From: an uncultured Bacteroidia bacterium
Lineage (GTDB): Bacteria; Bacteroidota; Bacteroidia; Bacteroidales; CAJPTX01
DNA length: 42,468 bases
Direction: 5' to 3'
Assembly (NCBI GenBank): GCA_938038735.1
Contig: CALHSW010000060.1
Location: 1-42,468, forward strand
Shown here: in pieces, positions 16,678 through 26,109 of the stretch
Layout of the letters: each line of letters begins with the position of its first letter
How positions within the stretch are numbered: the stretch's first letter is position 1
Program-made: the position numbers and the translations under genes
The notes under the pieces: generated by a model
The model's input: only the letters and a program-made list of their open reading frames with translations
Database searches by the model: none
Told to the model about the DNA's origin: nothing

Positions 16678-18657
16678 ATGAATAACAATCACCAAACCAT
16701 AGCACCGTTCAGAGCACTACTCTACAAAGAGTGGCAAAAGACCCGTTTTACCATCTTTGGAATTGCCGCTGTTTGGGGAATTGCCCTGCTCGCGAATGGC
16801 ATGCGTGTGTACCGTATCGTACGCACGCACGGAGCGCCCGCCGTTTGGGATGCAGTACTCTATAAAGACTTCAATCTCCTCGCCCCGCTCCAATGGCTAC
16901 CCCTCGCCGTAGGGCTTGCACTCGGTCTGGCGCAATTCCTCCCAGAGGTGAGGCAAAAACGTCTCAAGCTCACGCTGCACCTTCCCCTTAAAGACGGCCA
17001 GCTCCTTGGCACCATGCTGGTCTACGGCTATTTGTTGCAGCTAATTGCAGCCTGCATTGTGCTGCCCTGTGCCTACCTTGTGATGATACGCCTCTTTCCT
17101 CACGAGATGGTGAACGCCAGCATACTTACCTCTTTACCCTGGTTCATAACCGGCGCAAGCGCGTATGGGCTAGTGGGCTGGATATGCATCGAGCCTGTGA
17201 TCCGCCGCCGCGTAACCTATGCCGTACTTTCGGCTCTATGCCTATATGTGGGTTTTCTTTCTAACAACACTTGCGCCTATAGCCCCTTCGCTTGGGCCAT
17301 GCTCCTCTTCGCGTTCGTAATGGTTCCTACACTCTGCTTCGGTGCGCTCGCCCGCTTCCGAGAGGGGGAAACGGCAAATGCTACACCGAATGCTACACCC
17401 CGTATGGCATTGCCTAAAAGAACCAAACGATTCGGGGACTACGCGAAGAACGCAGCCTACGGAGTGCTATTGCTGATCGGCGCAGCCGCATCGTCCGTCT
17501 TTTTACCCCACATTTTTCACCTCACACTCGATCGGTCATTTGACCTTCCATTCACCGTCTACAGCGGCGTAACCCGCACATTTGCTGTATTCGAGGGAGG
17601 GGTAGAAGATGGGCGCTACAGGGACGATGCGGGCAACACCTACACCCGTAGAGAATTTGATAGCATCCTACCTACTCTCTACTACACGCAGCTCATTCGT
17701 GATGGGCGCTTCCCCGACTCCCTTTTCGGTGTACCCGTGACTGCCGACTTCATGTCGGAGAACTTTTTTGTTTTCCATAGCCGCCCGGTCGAGTTAAATC
17801 GACACCGTATCCCCCTCTATCCCCTCGTTAACGCCGACTCTGAACGGGTAACCATTGCCGAGCCCCGCGAGGCCTTTAGATGGAGGAAGGACGGCATTGA
17901 AATAATCCGAATGGAGGACAATGCTATAGACGTTGCCAAAACGGAGCGCTTTCAAACGGCACTCCGAGAGGTGGCATTGCCAGTAAAACTAACGGTTTGC
18001 AATCCTGAGTCGCGTAAGGAGTACGACAATGGATACCTCATAGTGGATGCCAACGACTCTCTGTGGCAGCTGAAGCAGCAGGATAATCGTCCCGTTGCAA
18101 GGCGTTTACATGCACCGCAAGGCGATGGTATACAAATGGCGTGGGTAACGGAATTTGACAATCACCGTTCATTGGGGTACGTTTCTAGCGAGAGCGGACG
18201 TTTTTACAGCGTGGATGCCCTAAGCGGGCGGTGCATTGAATTGCCCCTCGGTGGCTTTTCGCCCCGCCGCGAGTCCTTAATGGTTTTTGGCAATTTCTTT
18301 GACCAAACGATTCGGATAATCGATGAACCGAGCGTGCGCTACATAGCCATCAATAGCGCCGCTCCGCTTCAACAGCTAAGGCTCTATAATCTTGAACTGC
18401 CGAGCGATTGGGTTGATAGGGTGGCGCAATGGCTATTCCCATTTGAACTTACGCTCACGAGCCGCAATAGCGTGTATATCTACCCGCGAATGCAGACACG
18501 CTGGAATTGGCAATGTCTCCCGCTCTGCTTTCTTTTGGCATGCTTAACAGCCGGCCTAACGCGCAGGAAGTCTGTAGTTAGTCGAATCCTAAAAGCGTGC
18601 GGGGTCTTGCTTTTTGGGATCTACCTCGCCCTTCCCCTTTTACTATGGAGGCGTTAA
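16678..18657 (+). CDS. ABC transporter permease with large C-terminal exported domain (DUF4857-like)
   Basis: A 659-residue inner-membrane protein. Six or seven hydrophobic helices occupy residues about 20-280, then comes a soluble region of about 320 residues rich in beta strands, then two C-terminal helices (about 610-625 and 640-656). The soluble part (for example YLIVDANDSLWQL and LGYVSSESGRFYSVDAL) has spaced strands that suggest a propeller-like fold; I recall a DUF4857 family in Bacteroidales with this layout, but that name is from memory. It is almost fused to the ATPase gene (two-base gap), so the two form one transporter. Direction and substrate are unknown; the large domain likely faces the periplasm and could contact the receptor or lipoproteins encoded next. 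Confidence 0.75.
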   Translation: MNNNHQTIAPFRALLYKEWQKTRFTIFGIAAVWGIALLANGMRVYRIVRTHGAPAVWDAVLYKDFNLLAPLQWLPLAVGLALGLAQFLPEVRQKRLKLTLHLPLKDGQLLGTMLVYGYLLQLIAACIVLPCAYLVMIRLFPHEMVNASILTSLPWFITGASAYGLVGWICIEPVIRRRVTYAVLSALCLYVGFLSNNTCAYSPFAWAMLLFAFVMVPTLCFGALARFREGETANATPNATPRMALPKRTKRFGDYAKNAAYGVLLLIGAAASSVFLPHIFHLTLDRSFDLPFTVYSGVTRTFAVFEGGVEDGRYRDDAGNTYTRREFDSILPTLYYTQLIRDGRFPDSLFGVPVTADFMSENFFVFHSRPVELNRHRIPLYPLVNADSERVTIAEPREAFRWRKDGIEIIRMEDNAIDVAKTERFQTALREVALPVKLTVCNPESRKEYDNGYLIVDANDSLWQLKQQDNRPVARRLHAPQGDGIQMAWVTEFDNHRSLGYVSSESGRFYSVDALSGRCIELPLGGFSPRRESLMVFGNFFDQTIRIIDEPSVRYIAINSAAPLQQLRLYNLELPSDWVDRVAQWLFPFELTLTSRNSVYIYPRMQTRWNWQCLPLCFLLACLTAGLTRRKSVVSRILKACGVLLFGIYLALPLLLWRR

Positions 18658-18679
18658 GCTATTGACGGCTGGAGGTGAT

Positions 18680-21553
18680 ATGTTACACTTTAATGCTTAC
18701 ATGCTCCGCAAGAGACTAGGCTTCCTCCGTTCTACGCATTGCAACGTGCTGCTACTAGTAGTCTTCGCCGCTGCGCATTCACTGCTACTTTCCAATAATG
18801 CCTTTGCGCAGAGCAGCCGCACGGCCTCCGTGGAGGTGTTGGTGAAGAATGTGGCAACGGGAGCTCCGATACCTTTTGCGCTAGTGGTGCTGCAACGAAA
18901 CGCAGCAAAGTACGCCGGCACAACCAACGCCGAAGGGTTGGCTCGCATTGGTCATCTTACGGATGGGAACTACATCTTAACTGTTTCCCACGTGGGTTTT
19001 GACACCTATAGCATACAAATTCCTATCGCGGGGAGTAAACAGATTACCATACCGCTTAGCGTCACCTCCATTGCGATACGAGAAGTGGTGATAACCGCCA
19101 AGGAGGCGCGCGCACCCACTAGCACAAGCTCCATCGGGCAAGAGGCCCTGCGGCACCTACAGCCAAGCTCCATAGCCGACGTCATGGAGCTGCTCCCGGG
19201 GGGATTTAGCAAAGATCCCAATCTTACCTTTGCCCAGCCCCTATCCATTAGGGAGTCAGATATTCCAGCCGCCAACATGCCCCAGGTATGGGCCAAGGTG
19301 CGTAAGCAAAACTATACCACCTCAGCGCTCGGCACCCAGGTGATGGTTGACGGCGTGCCTATTAACACGCACGCAACCATGCAGAGCATACAGGGCCTTT
19401 GGCGCCCCGAACAGTACAAGCATGTCTTCCTAAACAAGGGGGTGGATGCCCGCTCGCTGAGCACCGACAATATTGAGCGCATTGAAATCATTCGGGGCAT
19501 TCCGAGCGCAGAGTACAGCAACCTCACGAGCGGCCTAATTAAAATTCACCGCAAGGTGGCCTATCGAGAGCTTGAGGGTCGCTTTAAAGCCGATATGCGC
19601 AGCGCGCTGTGCTACATTGGCAAAGGCTTTGAGCTCCAGGGCGGCACGCTCGGCCTTGTCATCTCAGCCGACTACATCAATTCCTTCAATGACCCCCGCA
19701 ACGTTCGGGAGCGCTTCCAGCGGGCTACCGGCTCGTTACGCATCAACAAACGTTGGACTCCAAACCTCGGTATCCTTCGTCTCAATTCTTCCGTAGACTA
19801 CTCTGGCTCATTTAACAGCAGCAAGGACGACCCCGATATCAATGTAGGCAACCGAGATGTCTTTATTGCAGAGCGGCAGCAGATACAGCTCTCGCAAGGG
19901 GTAGATATTCAGTTCAAGGGTAATTCGCTTCGTCTTGACCACCTAGAGGCTCTCGTCTCAGCCGACGCCCAGCGTGAGATTATGTTTATTGAGCGGTACA
20001 CATCAACCGGGCTTACCACCCCCATTCTCTCCGCCACGCAAACAGGTGAGAATTACGTTGGCTTCTACCCCACCAGCTACACCTCAAGCCAAACCACCGA
20101 GGGACTTCCTTTCTACGGCTATGCCAAATTGCTACTAGCGCACCGTTTTACCGCCCCTGCCGCGCTGGCGCACTGCGTCCGTTACGGGGGCAATACCCGC
20201 TACGCTAAAAACTATGGGCGGGGCGCACTCTTTGACCCCATGCGCCCTGTTTTCCCCAACATAGGCACACGCCCCCGCGCATTTCGCAACATCCCTGGGG
20301 AAACCATCCTCTCGCTCTTCGCAGAGGATAACCTCACCCTCTCCTACAACCAATTTACTACTGAGCTATCGGCCGGCGTTTCAGGCAACTCCATGGCCTT
20401 TCTACCCAAAGGGTACTCCATGCATGCGAAATGGTTCTTTGACCCCCGCATAAACGCAAAAATAGGGTACGATTTCCTCGCGTCCAATGCCTCTGGCCCC
20501 CTAACGGTAGAGCTCAACGGCGGTGTCGGCTGGCTCTCCCTATTCCCCACCATCGACCAGCTCTTCCCAGACAAGGAGTACATTGATTTGGTAGAACTGA
20601 ACTACTGGCACGCTAACAAAGAGCTTAGAACCGCCTACGTACGCACCTACGTGGAGGAAGTTGATGCTTCGAAGCTTATGCCGGCACGTAACTTTAAATG
20701 GGAGGTGCGCACGAGCGCATACTGGAACGGCTTCTCGCTCTCCGTCACCTATTTTGAGGAGCAAATGCGTAACGGCTTTCGCACCAGCAACGAGTTTCGC
20801 CCACTCGCATTTAACCAATACAGCGCAGAGAGCATCCCCCACGCTTCGCTTACTGCACCGCCGAGGGTAGAGGATATCCCCTACGAGAAACGCTATTTCA
20901 CCTACATGCATCCCGCCCCAAGCAATGGGAGTGCAACCGACAAGAAGGGGGTGGAGTGGGTGTTCTCCACCAAGCGATTCCCCGTATCTCGAATACGTAT
21001 CACCTTTGACGGTGCGTGGTTCCGCACCAAGTATCGCAATAGCATCCCGCAGTACGTCGCGCCTAGCGTCTCTCTTTTTGGGAAAACGTACCCTTACGTT
21101 GGGTACTATGAAGACGTAGAGGGCGTGGAGCAGGAGAGCCTTAACACCACCCTCCGTGCCGATGCCCACGTTCCCCAGCTAGACCTCACCATCAGCCTAG
21201 CCGTCCAAACCAACTGGTTCGGCAAGTCTTGGTACCTCCCGCGCAATGTGTGGCCTATCAAGTACGTTGACTATGAGGGCAATTGGAAGGACTTTTCGCC
21301 CTCTGGGCAAAATGACCCCACCCTGATGTGGCTTCAGCGTCCCCGCGATGCCTTTGAGAATAGGCTCTATACGGTTCCCATGATGGCGAGCGTCAACCTC
21401 AAAGCCACTAAATGGCTCTTCAATAAAAAGCTACAGGTTGCTCTCTTTGTGAATAAAATCTTTGACTATACCCCTGACTACAAGGATAATGGGGCAACCA
21501 TCCGCCGCTACCAGAACCCCTACTTCGGCATGGAGGCCAACTTAAAGCTATAG
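18680..21553 (+). CDS. TonB-dependent outer-membrane receptor
   Basis: A 957-residue receptor. After a signal peptide (about residues 14-44, ending NAFAQ) comes a carboxypeptidase-regulatory-like beta-sandwich (about 48-130), a plug domain with DVMELLPGG and IERIEIIRGIPSAEYSNL, and a long barrel ending NPYFGMEANLKL. It would use TonB energy to bring a ligand across the outer membrane. The ligand is not clear: it lacks a SusD partner, and the neighbours are DUF6850 and DUF4876-like proteins rather than glycan genes, so iron, heme, a cofactor or peptide is more likely than a glycan. The ATG at 18680 has GGAGG four bases upstream; ATG 18701 is an alternative. The coding strand is C-rich. Confidence 0.88.
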   Translation: MLHFNAYMLRKRLGFLRSTHCNVLLLVVFAAAHSLLLSNNAFAQSSRTASVEVLVKNVATGAPIPFALVVLQRNAAKYAGTTNAEGLARIGHLTDGNYILTVSHVGFDTYSIQIPIAGSKQITIPLSVTSIAIREVVITAKEARAPTSTSSIGQEALRHLQPSSIADVMELLPGGFSKDPNLTFAQPLSIRESDIPAANMPQVWAKVRKQNYTTSALGTQVMVDGVPINTHATMQSIQGLWRPEQYKHVFLNKGVDARSLSTDNIERIEIIRGIPSAEYSNLTSGLIKIHRKVAYRELEGRFKADMRSALCYIGKGFELQGGTLGLVISADYINSFNDPRNVRERFQRATGSLRINKRWTPNLGILRLNSSVDYSGSFNSSKDDPDINVGNRDVFIAERQQIQLSQGVDIQFKGNSLRLDHLEALVSADAQREIMFIERYTSTGLTTPILSATQTGENYVGFYPTSYTSSQTTEGLPFYGYAKLLLAHRFTAPAALAHCVRYGGNTRYAKNYGRGALFDPMRPVFPNIGTRPRAFRNIPGETILSLFAEDNLTLSYNQFTTELSAGVSGNSMAFLPKGYSMHAKWFFDPRINAKIGYDFLASNASGPLTVELNGGVGWLSLFPTIDQLFPDKEYIDLVELNYWHANKELRTAYVRTYVEEVDASKLMPARNFKWEVRTSAYWNGFSLSVTYFEEQMRNGFRTSNEFRPLAFNQYSAESIPHASLTAPPRVEDIPYEKRYFTYMHPAPSNGSATDKKGVEWVFSTKRFPVSRIRITFDGAWFRTKYRNSIPQYVAPSVSLFGKTYPYVGYYEDVEGVEQESLNTTLRADAHVPQLDLTISLAVQTNWFGKSWYLPRNVWPIKYVDYEGNWKDFSPSGQNDPTLMWLQRPRDAFENRLYTVPMMASVNLKATKWLFNKKLQVALFVNKIFDYTPDYKDNGATIRRYQNPYFGMEANLKL

Positions 21554-21555
21554 CT

Positions 21556-21936
21556 ATGTCCAAGCACTCACATTTTCTGTTCTCCCTCTTCCTTTTAGCT
21601 CTTTTGCCCACCGCCACCAGCTGCCTTAAAAGCAGCTACCGCGACTCGCTCTGCCAGCTAGAGGTGGTGTTTCATTATAACTTCCCAGAGGGGGTTGAAG
21701 CCGTGGACGGCACGCTCACCCTTGCAGAATACAATACGCGCCGTGAGTATAGGGTCTCAGTGGTGGGGACATCGCCCGCCACGCTCACCATCACCCGCGG
21801 GTTCTACAGCGTCAAGTTCGATGGCATTGCCCGCAGCCGCGGCGGCTTAGCCCGCGTTGTAGCCGTTGTGGAGGAGCAGTCCGCCACCGATGAGAAATCA
21901 ACAGTAACCCTTGAGATTCTTTCGCAATGGATATAG
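21556..21936 (+). CDS. small lipoprotein with one beta-sandwich-like domain
   Basis: A 126-residue lipoprotein with a signal peptide ending LPTATSC (lipid on Cys23). The mature part is one small domain with alternating strands (LEVVFHYNF, VDGTLTLAEY, TLTITRGFYSVKFDG). Its layout, strand order and position match the N-terminal domain of the two DUF4876-like proteins encoded 2 kb downstream (for example KIVVHAPSTL and RLARGQYTLTAKA), so it may be a shortened paralog or partner. That is inference from pattern. It starts two bases after the receptor gene and overlaps the barrel gene by ten bases. Confidence 0.7.
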   Translation: MSKHSHFLFSLFLLALLPTATSCLKSSYRDSLCQLEVVFHYNFPEGVEAVDGTLTLAEYNTRREYRVSVVGTSPATLTITRGFYSVKFDGIARSRGGLARVVAVVEEQSATDEKSTVTLEILSQWI

Positions 21937-23450
21937 CCTTAGCCACTGTAGCTCTCATCTCGTTGCTAGCGGTTGACTCCACAAAGGAGGCCCGCACCGA
22001 TGGGGCAAACCCTTCGCTCCGCGCAACCGTGGCGACACGCCAAAGCTATCTTAACGGGGCGCCCCTCTTTTTGCCTTCTCTCATGCGCTACGCGCATCAA
22101 GAGAACCTTACCACGGTGCGTGCTGACTACCTTTGGAGAGCGCAGCAGCGGCAGGTTGAGCCTCCCGAAGGCCTTGCCGAGCAGCATGTCGCGCTGCGCG
22201 CCACATCCTTCATGCACCTCTCAAAGCGCATCACCACCTATGGTTTCGCCTCCTACTGCCACGAACGCACCCGCGGCGTAGCATTTCTCAACAGTAGCGA
22301 TTTCCACATCACATTCCCCTATACCTCAGCCACAGAGGCTGGGGGAACCGACCGCAAATCGAGCTATAGCTTTAGCGGAGGGTGCGACATCGCGATCCCC
22401 ATCGGCACTCTTGGCCTTGAGGTGCAGTACCGCGCAATGCAGATGCACCGCACGATAGACCCTCGCCCCCTGAACGTCATCTCCGATTTTCACGGACGTG
22501 TCGGCTATAGCCTCCCCATCAGCCAGCAGTATCTCCTCGCCGGGGTGCTGCGCGCAGATGTCTATAAGCAGAGCAGCGATGTGAGCATTTACAATCCGCA
22601 GGCAGAGCCGCTTTACCTCCTCATGAATGGGCTGGGGAATAGCTTTTTTAGGCGTAATATATCCGACTCTCCCATCCTCTACCGTATGCGGGGGTTCGGC
22701 GGCGGATTGGCTCTACGGCCCAAAGAACGCACCGGGGTGTGGGGGTCCGTGGACTTTATGTGGAAAAAACTCACCCGCTACGCAGTAGAGGCCAATGTCG
22801 CCCCTATAAATCGCTACACCGAGCCGAGTTGGCAAGTCTACTTGGGCTACATCGGAACCGTGGGAACGTGGACACTTGGCGGAGGTTTGACCTATACGCA
22901 TGCCCTACGCTACGGCCGCGACTACATCCTCGGCTCCTCAGACATCCGCGAGTACAAGCTTCTCGGCACTGTGCCAAACTACGCCCACGAGCGCATTGAG
23001 GGGAAACTAGAGCTAGCCGCAGAGGCGTCGCAGCGCTACGGCGTTCGCTACGCCCTAGGGGGGGTGTACTGTAGGCAGCTGCAAAATGCGCCGCTGCTAG
23101 CACTTACCCGCACATCGCTTATCAACAACCTTTCGGGCTACGCAACCCTCCCCATGGGGCGGCAATGGCTACGCCTCTCCGCATTGGTGCAGTGTCTAAC
23201 CCCAATGTACAATTGGAGTTCGCAAGTGCTCCCCGCCTCCTACACAGCCGCCCCATTAGAACGCTACACCCTGCTCTACGCTGCCATGCATTCCACGCTA
23301 GAGCTAGGCGGAAGCCTCACCGCAGCCGTCATGTTGACCCTTTCTCCGCGCTTCCTTCTCGAAGTCGGCGCGCGTGCCTCTGTAGCCCAGTATGGCTCTA
23401 ACAATCTGCGATACGCAGCTATTGGAGAACTCGCCCTCCACTTTCAGTAA
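21927..23450 (+). CDS. DUF6850-like outer-membrane beta-barrel protein
   Basis: A 507-residue protein with a short N-terminal hydrophobic stretch (about 4-15), then a series of amphipathic strands with aromatic girdles (YGFASYCHERTRG, YLLAGVLRADVYK, WQVYLGYIGTVGTW) and a final strand ending ALHFQ, all typical of an outer-membrane barrel. It fits the Bacteroidota DUF6850 family, which is often found next to a TonB receptor and a DUF4876 protein, as here. Its role is unknown; it may assist the receptor as a second pore or as an assembly partner. It overlaps the lipoprotein gene by ten bases. Codons are C-rich, like the rest of the block. Confidence 0.75.
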   Translation: MDIALATVALISLLAVDSTKEARTDGANPSLRATVATRQSYLNGAPLFLPSLMRYAHQENLTTVRADYLWRAQQRQVEPPEGLAEQHVALRATSFMHLSKRITTYGFASYCHERTRGVAFLNSSDFHITFPYTSATEAGGTDRKSSYSFSGGCDIAIPIGTLGLEVQYRAMQMHRTIDPRPLNVISDFHGRVGYSLPISQQYLLAGVLRADVYKQSSDVSIYNPQAEPLYLLMNGLGNSFFRRNISDSPILYRMRGFGGGLALRPKERTGVWGSVDFMWKKLTRYAVEANVAPINRYTEPSWQVYLGYIGTVGTWTLGGGLTYTHALRYGRDYILGSSDIREYKLLGTVPNYAHERIEGKLELAAEASQRYGVRYALGGVYCRQLQNAPLLALTRTSLINNLSGYATLPMGRQWLRLSALVQCLTPMYNWSSQVLPASYTAAPLERYTLLYAAMHSTLELGGSLTAAVMLTLSPRFLLEVGARASVAQYGSNNLRYAAIGELALHFQ

Positions 23451-23491
23451 GAACATGGTAACCATTGGAGTACTAATTAGCACTTGACGCT

Positions 23492-24739
23492 ATGAAAAGA
23501 GAAAAACTTACACTGCTCATGACGCTCGCAGGAGCGTTACTTTTGTCCTTTACAGCTTGCCAAAAGCCTCAGCAGGAGGATCTCCACGACAGCTTGCAGG
23601 AGGTAAAAATAGTCGTTCACGCCCCATCCACTCTCTCCCAGCCCACGCTGTTAGCCCTGGAAGCCTCCATAGCCAAAGACGAAAAAGGGATGGAGTGCAG
23701 CGTTGCGGGCAATGAGGTCTCAGCAAGGCTCGCGCGCGGACAGTACACGCTCACAGCGAAGGCTACCTACAAGGTAGAAGGGAATCCGAACCCCATTGTA
23801 ATCCCCCACAGCTCCACGTTTGAGGTTCTAGGGGGCAAAGGTTTAGCTCAGCACGATATACATCTGGTGTACACACCGCAAGACGATAAAAAGGGTCTAC
23901 TATTCTGCGAAATCTTCTTTACTGGCACGCTGAATTCGGACAAGAAGCAGTATAATGACGACAAGTACATTATCATTGCTAACTCGAGCCTCACCACGCC
24001 GCAGTACCTCGATGGGCTAGTGTTTGTGCGTAGCGGCCACATGTCAGACCTGAAGTACAATGCCAAGCCCAAACCGGATATTGAGAATACACTCCTAGTT
24101 GACCTTGCCCTTCAGTTCCCCGGCCAAGGAACAGACCACCCGGTAAGGCCTGGCGAACGCATTGTGATCTGCCAGAGTGCCATCAATCATAAAACGGCCA
24201 ATCCAAATTCTGCAGACCTCAGCACCGCCGATTTTGAGTGGGTAGACAGTAAAAGCGCCAGCCCGCACGATATGCCCAACAATCCGGCCGTTCCCGACCT
24301 GCTTCCGCTCTACACCGACGATTCCGAAGGTGATTTTGGGTGGAGCATGAATAACAACGGCGGCCATGGCTACGGACTCATCCGCCCGGGCTGGACGGAT
24401 GCTGCAAGCTATATCAACAACCCTGCCAACATCCAAAGGTGGACATTTGACGTTGTTTCGGGTCCCAACCACCTTCCGAACGTGCCTGGCGACCCCTATT
24501 TAAAAATCCCCAATGGGTGGATAGTGGATTTTGTGACCACCGGCTTGAGAAATGATAAAGAATGGGAAATTGTGAGTCCACTCGTTGATGCGGGTATGGC
24601 CTGCGTGGCAGACAACCATAATAGCGACTCGCGATACTTCCTCGCTGTCAAACGCAAGGTGAATGGCAAAGGGGAATGGGCTGATACAAACAACTCCTCC
24701 GATGATTTTGAGGCTGTAAAGGCTACGTTGCTACCGTAG
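23492..24739 (+). CDS. DUF4876-like lipoprotein (first copy)
   Basis: A 415-residue lipoprotein; the signal peptide ends SFTAC (Cys23). Residues about 35-130 form a small beta domain. A larger domain follows, starting LLFCEIFFTGTLNSDKKQY with the motif NDDKYIIIANSS and a stretch YLDGLVF. This pattern (an EI-strand, then a strand describing a subject, then an LDG turn) resembles the lamin-tail fold, which is an inference. The end carries a conserved block SRYF-AV-RK and DTNNSSDDFEA. It is a paralog of the next gene, with the same length and motifs. Its location at the cell surface or periplasm and its partnership with the TonB receptor are supported only by gene order. Confidence 0.75.
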   Translation: MKREKLTLLMTLAGALLLSFTACQKPQQEDLHDSLQEVKIVVHAPSTLSQPTLLALEASIAKDEKGMECSVAGNEVSARLARGQYTLTAKATYKVEGNPNPIVIPHSSTFEVLGGKGLAQHDIHLVYTPQDDKKGLLFCEIFFTGTLNSDKKQYNDDKYIIIANSSLTTPQYLDGLVFVRSGHMSDLKYNAKPKPDIENTLLVDLALQFPGQGTDHPVRPGERIVICQSAINHKTANPNSADLSTADFEWVDSKSASPHDMPNNPAVPDLLPLYTDDSEGDFGWSMNNNGGHGYGLIRPGWTDAASYINNPANIQRWTFDVVSGPNHLPNVPGDPYLKIPNGWIVDFVTTGLRNDKEWEIVSPLVDAGMACVADNHNSDSRYFLAVKRKVNGKGEWADTNNSSDDFEAVKATLLP

Positions 24740-24783
24740 TTACATCGCGGAACAAAACGAATTAAACTAAACGAGGACAAAAA

Positions 24784-26049
24784 ATGAACGATTTACCAAT
24801 TCGGTTAAAACTGCTGGGCGCAGCGCTGCTGCTAGGGCTTGCGATGCTCACGGCCTGCAACAAAAAGAGTGAGGAGAACGCTACGCCTGTTAGGGTAGCT
24901 ATTACCGTTAACGCCCCTTCCGTGCTAGGGGATGCCCAACTTGTAGACCTCAAGGGATCACTCGCAAAGGAGGGAGAAACCGTGGAGTGCACCGCCGATA
25001 GGAACGTACTCACGGCAGAGGTACTTCCTGACCGTTGGGAGCTATCGATTACAGCTCACTACAAAGAGTCAGGGAAAAGCAGCAAGGTGAGTGCCAGCTA
25101 CACGGGGTCTATCAGCGTAGAGCGGGAGGGCCCCGATGTACAGACATACAGAGTGCAGCTCTCCTATACCCCTTCACATTTCCGTGATGGGTTTGTCATT
25201 ACCGAAATCTTTGCCACCGGCACTACCAAGCCGGATAAGAACCAGTACAATGAGGATAAGTACCTCATCATAGCCAACGCGAGCGCCGACAAAACGCTTT
25301 ACCTCGATGGCTACCTACTGCTGCAGAGCGAGTTTTTAAGTAGCTCTAAGAAGAAATGCACCCCAGAGGTACCTCTAGAAAGCAGCATGGTGGTGAAAAC
25401 CATCTACCAGTTCCCTGGCAGCGGCGCCGATTACCCCGTGCAGCCCGGCGAGCAGATAGTGGTATGCCAAAGCGCCATTGACCACCATGAGGCCAACGCG
25501 CTATCCATGGACCTTTCTAAAGCCAAGTTTGAATGGCTGGACGATAACGCCCTACATGCTCTACCGAATCCATTTCCTAACAATCCCGCCGTGCCGAATA
25601 TGAAGCACATTTTCACCAAGCAGCTGCGTGGGAAAAGTGGCCAAACGCACTGGATGATGAACAACCAAGAGTCGGAGACGTTCGCCATCGGAAAATTTAA
25701 TGGGGTAACGCCTGAAGAGTACCTCGCCGATAGCAAGAACTTCTTTAACTACACGTGGGAAATCAAGGGGAAAACCATGGGCGCAGATGACCCCAAGCCG
25801 CTGCTCTTCCCCAACGAGTGGGTGGAAGATGCCGTTTCGCTGGGCATTGCGGGGCAGACGGAGTGGGGCGTGGTCTCCCCTCTGCTCGATGCTGGATTCA
25901 TCAGCGCATCCGCAAGTAAAGGCGATAAGAGCCGCTACTTCAAATCGGTACAGCGTAAGCGAAACGCCGATAAGTCGTGGGTAGATACCAACAATTCAAC
26001 AAACGACTTTGAGGCGAAGCGCGCGAGCCTACTGCCGCCGGCAGAGTAG
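24784..26049 (+). CDS. DUF4876-like lipoprotein (second copy)
   Basis: A 421-residue lipoprotein that is a tandem paralog of the gene before it: signal peptide ending MLTAC (Cys25), small beta domain (about 38-130), then VITEIFATGTTKPDKNQYN, NEDKYLIIANAS and YLDGYLL, and the shared C-terminal block SRYFKSVQRK with DTNNSTNDFEA. The copies differ clearly in the middle, so this is not a recent duplication. It is the last gene of the block; a hairpin at 26079-26109 follows. The two copies might bind different forms of a ligand or make a heteromer, but nothing in the sequence shows which. Confidence 0.75.
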   Translation: MNDLPIRLKLLGAALLLGLAMLTACNKKSEENATPVRVAITVNAPSVLGDAQLVDLKGSLAKEGETVECTADRNVLTAEVLPDRWELSITAHYKESGKSSKVSASYTGSISVEREGPDVQTYRVQLSYTPSHFRDGFVITEIFATGTTKPDKNQYNEDKYLIIANASADKTLYLDGYLLLQSEFLSSSKKKCTPEVPLESSMVVKTIYQFPGSGADYPVQPGEQIVVCQSAIDHHEANALSMDLSKAKFEWLDDNALHALPNPFPNNPAVPNMKHIFTKQLRGKSGQTHWMMNNQESETFAIGKFNGVTPEEYLADSKNFFNYTWEIKGKTMGADDPKPLLFPNEWVEDAVSLGIAGQTEWGVVSPLLDAGFISASASKGDKSRYFKSVQRKRNADKSWVDTNNSTNDFEAKRASLLPPAE

Positions 26050-26078
26050 CCGCAGCTCTTCTACACCTAACTACCATT

Positions 26079-26109
26079 ACGCCCCGGCTGCTATCCGCAG
26101 CTGGGGCGT
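26079..26109 (+). terminator. hairpin after the DUF4876 operon
   Basis: A 13-bp stem with one G-U pair (arms 26079-26091 and 26097-26109, loop TATCC) starts 30 bases after the last stop. There is no T run, so intrinsic termination is uncertain. Confidence 0.45.

Noticed and set aside
20540..21169. Open frame of 209 codons on the minus strand inside the TonB receptor gene
   Set aside because: Antisense shadow of the barrel region; no start signal or recognisable domain.
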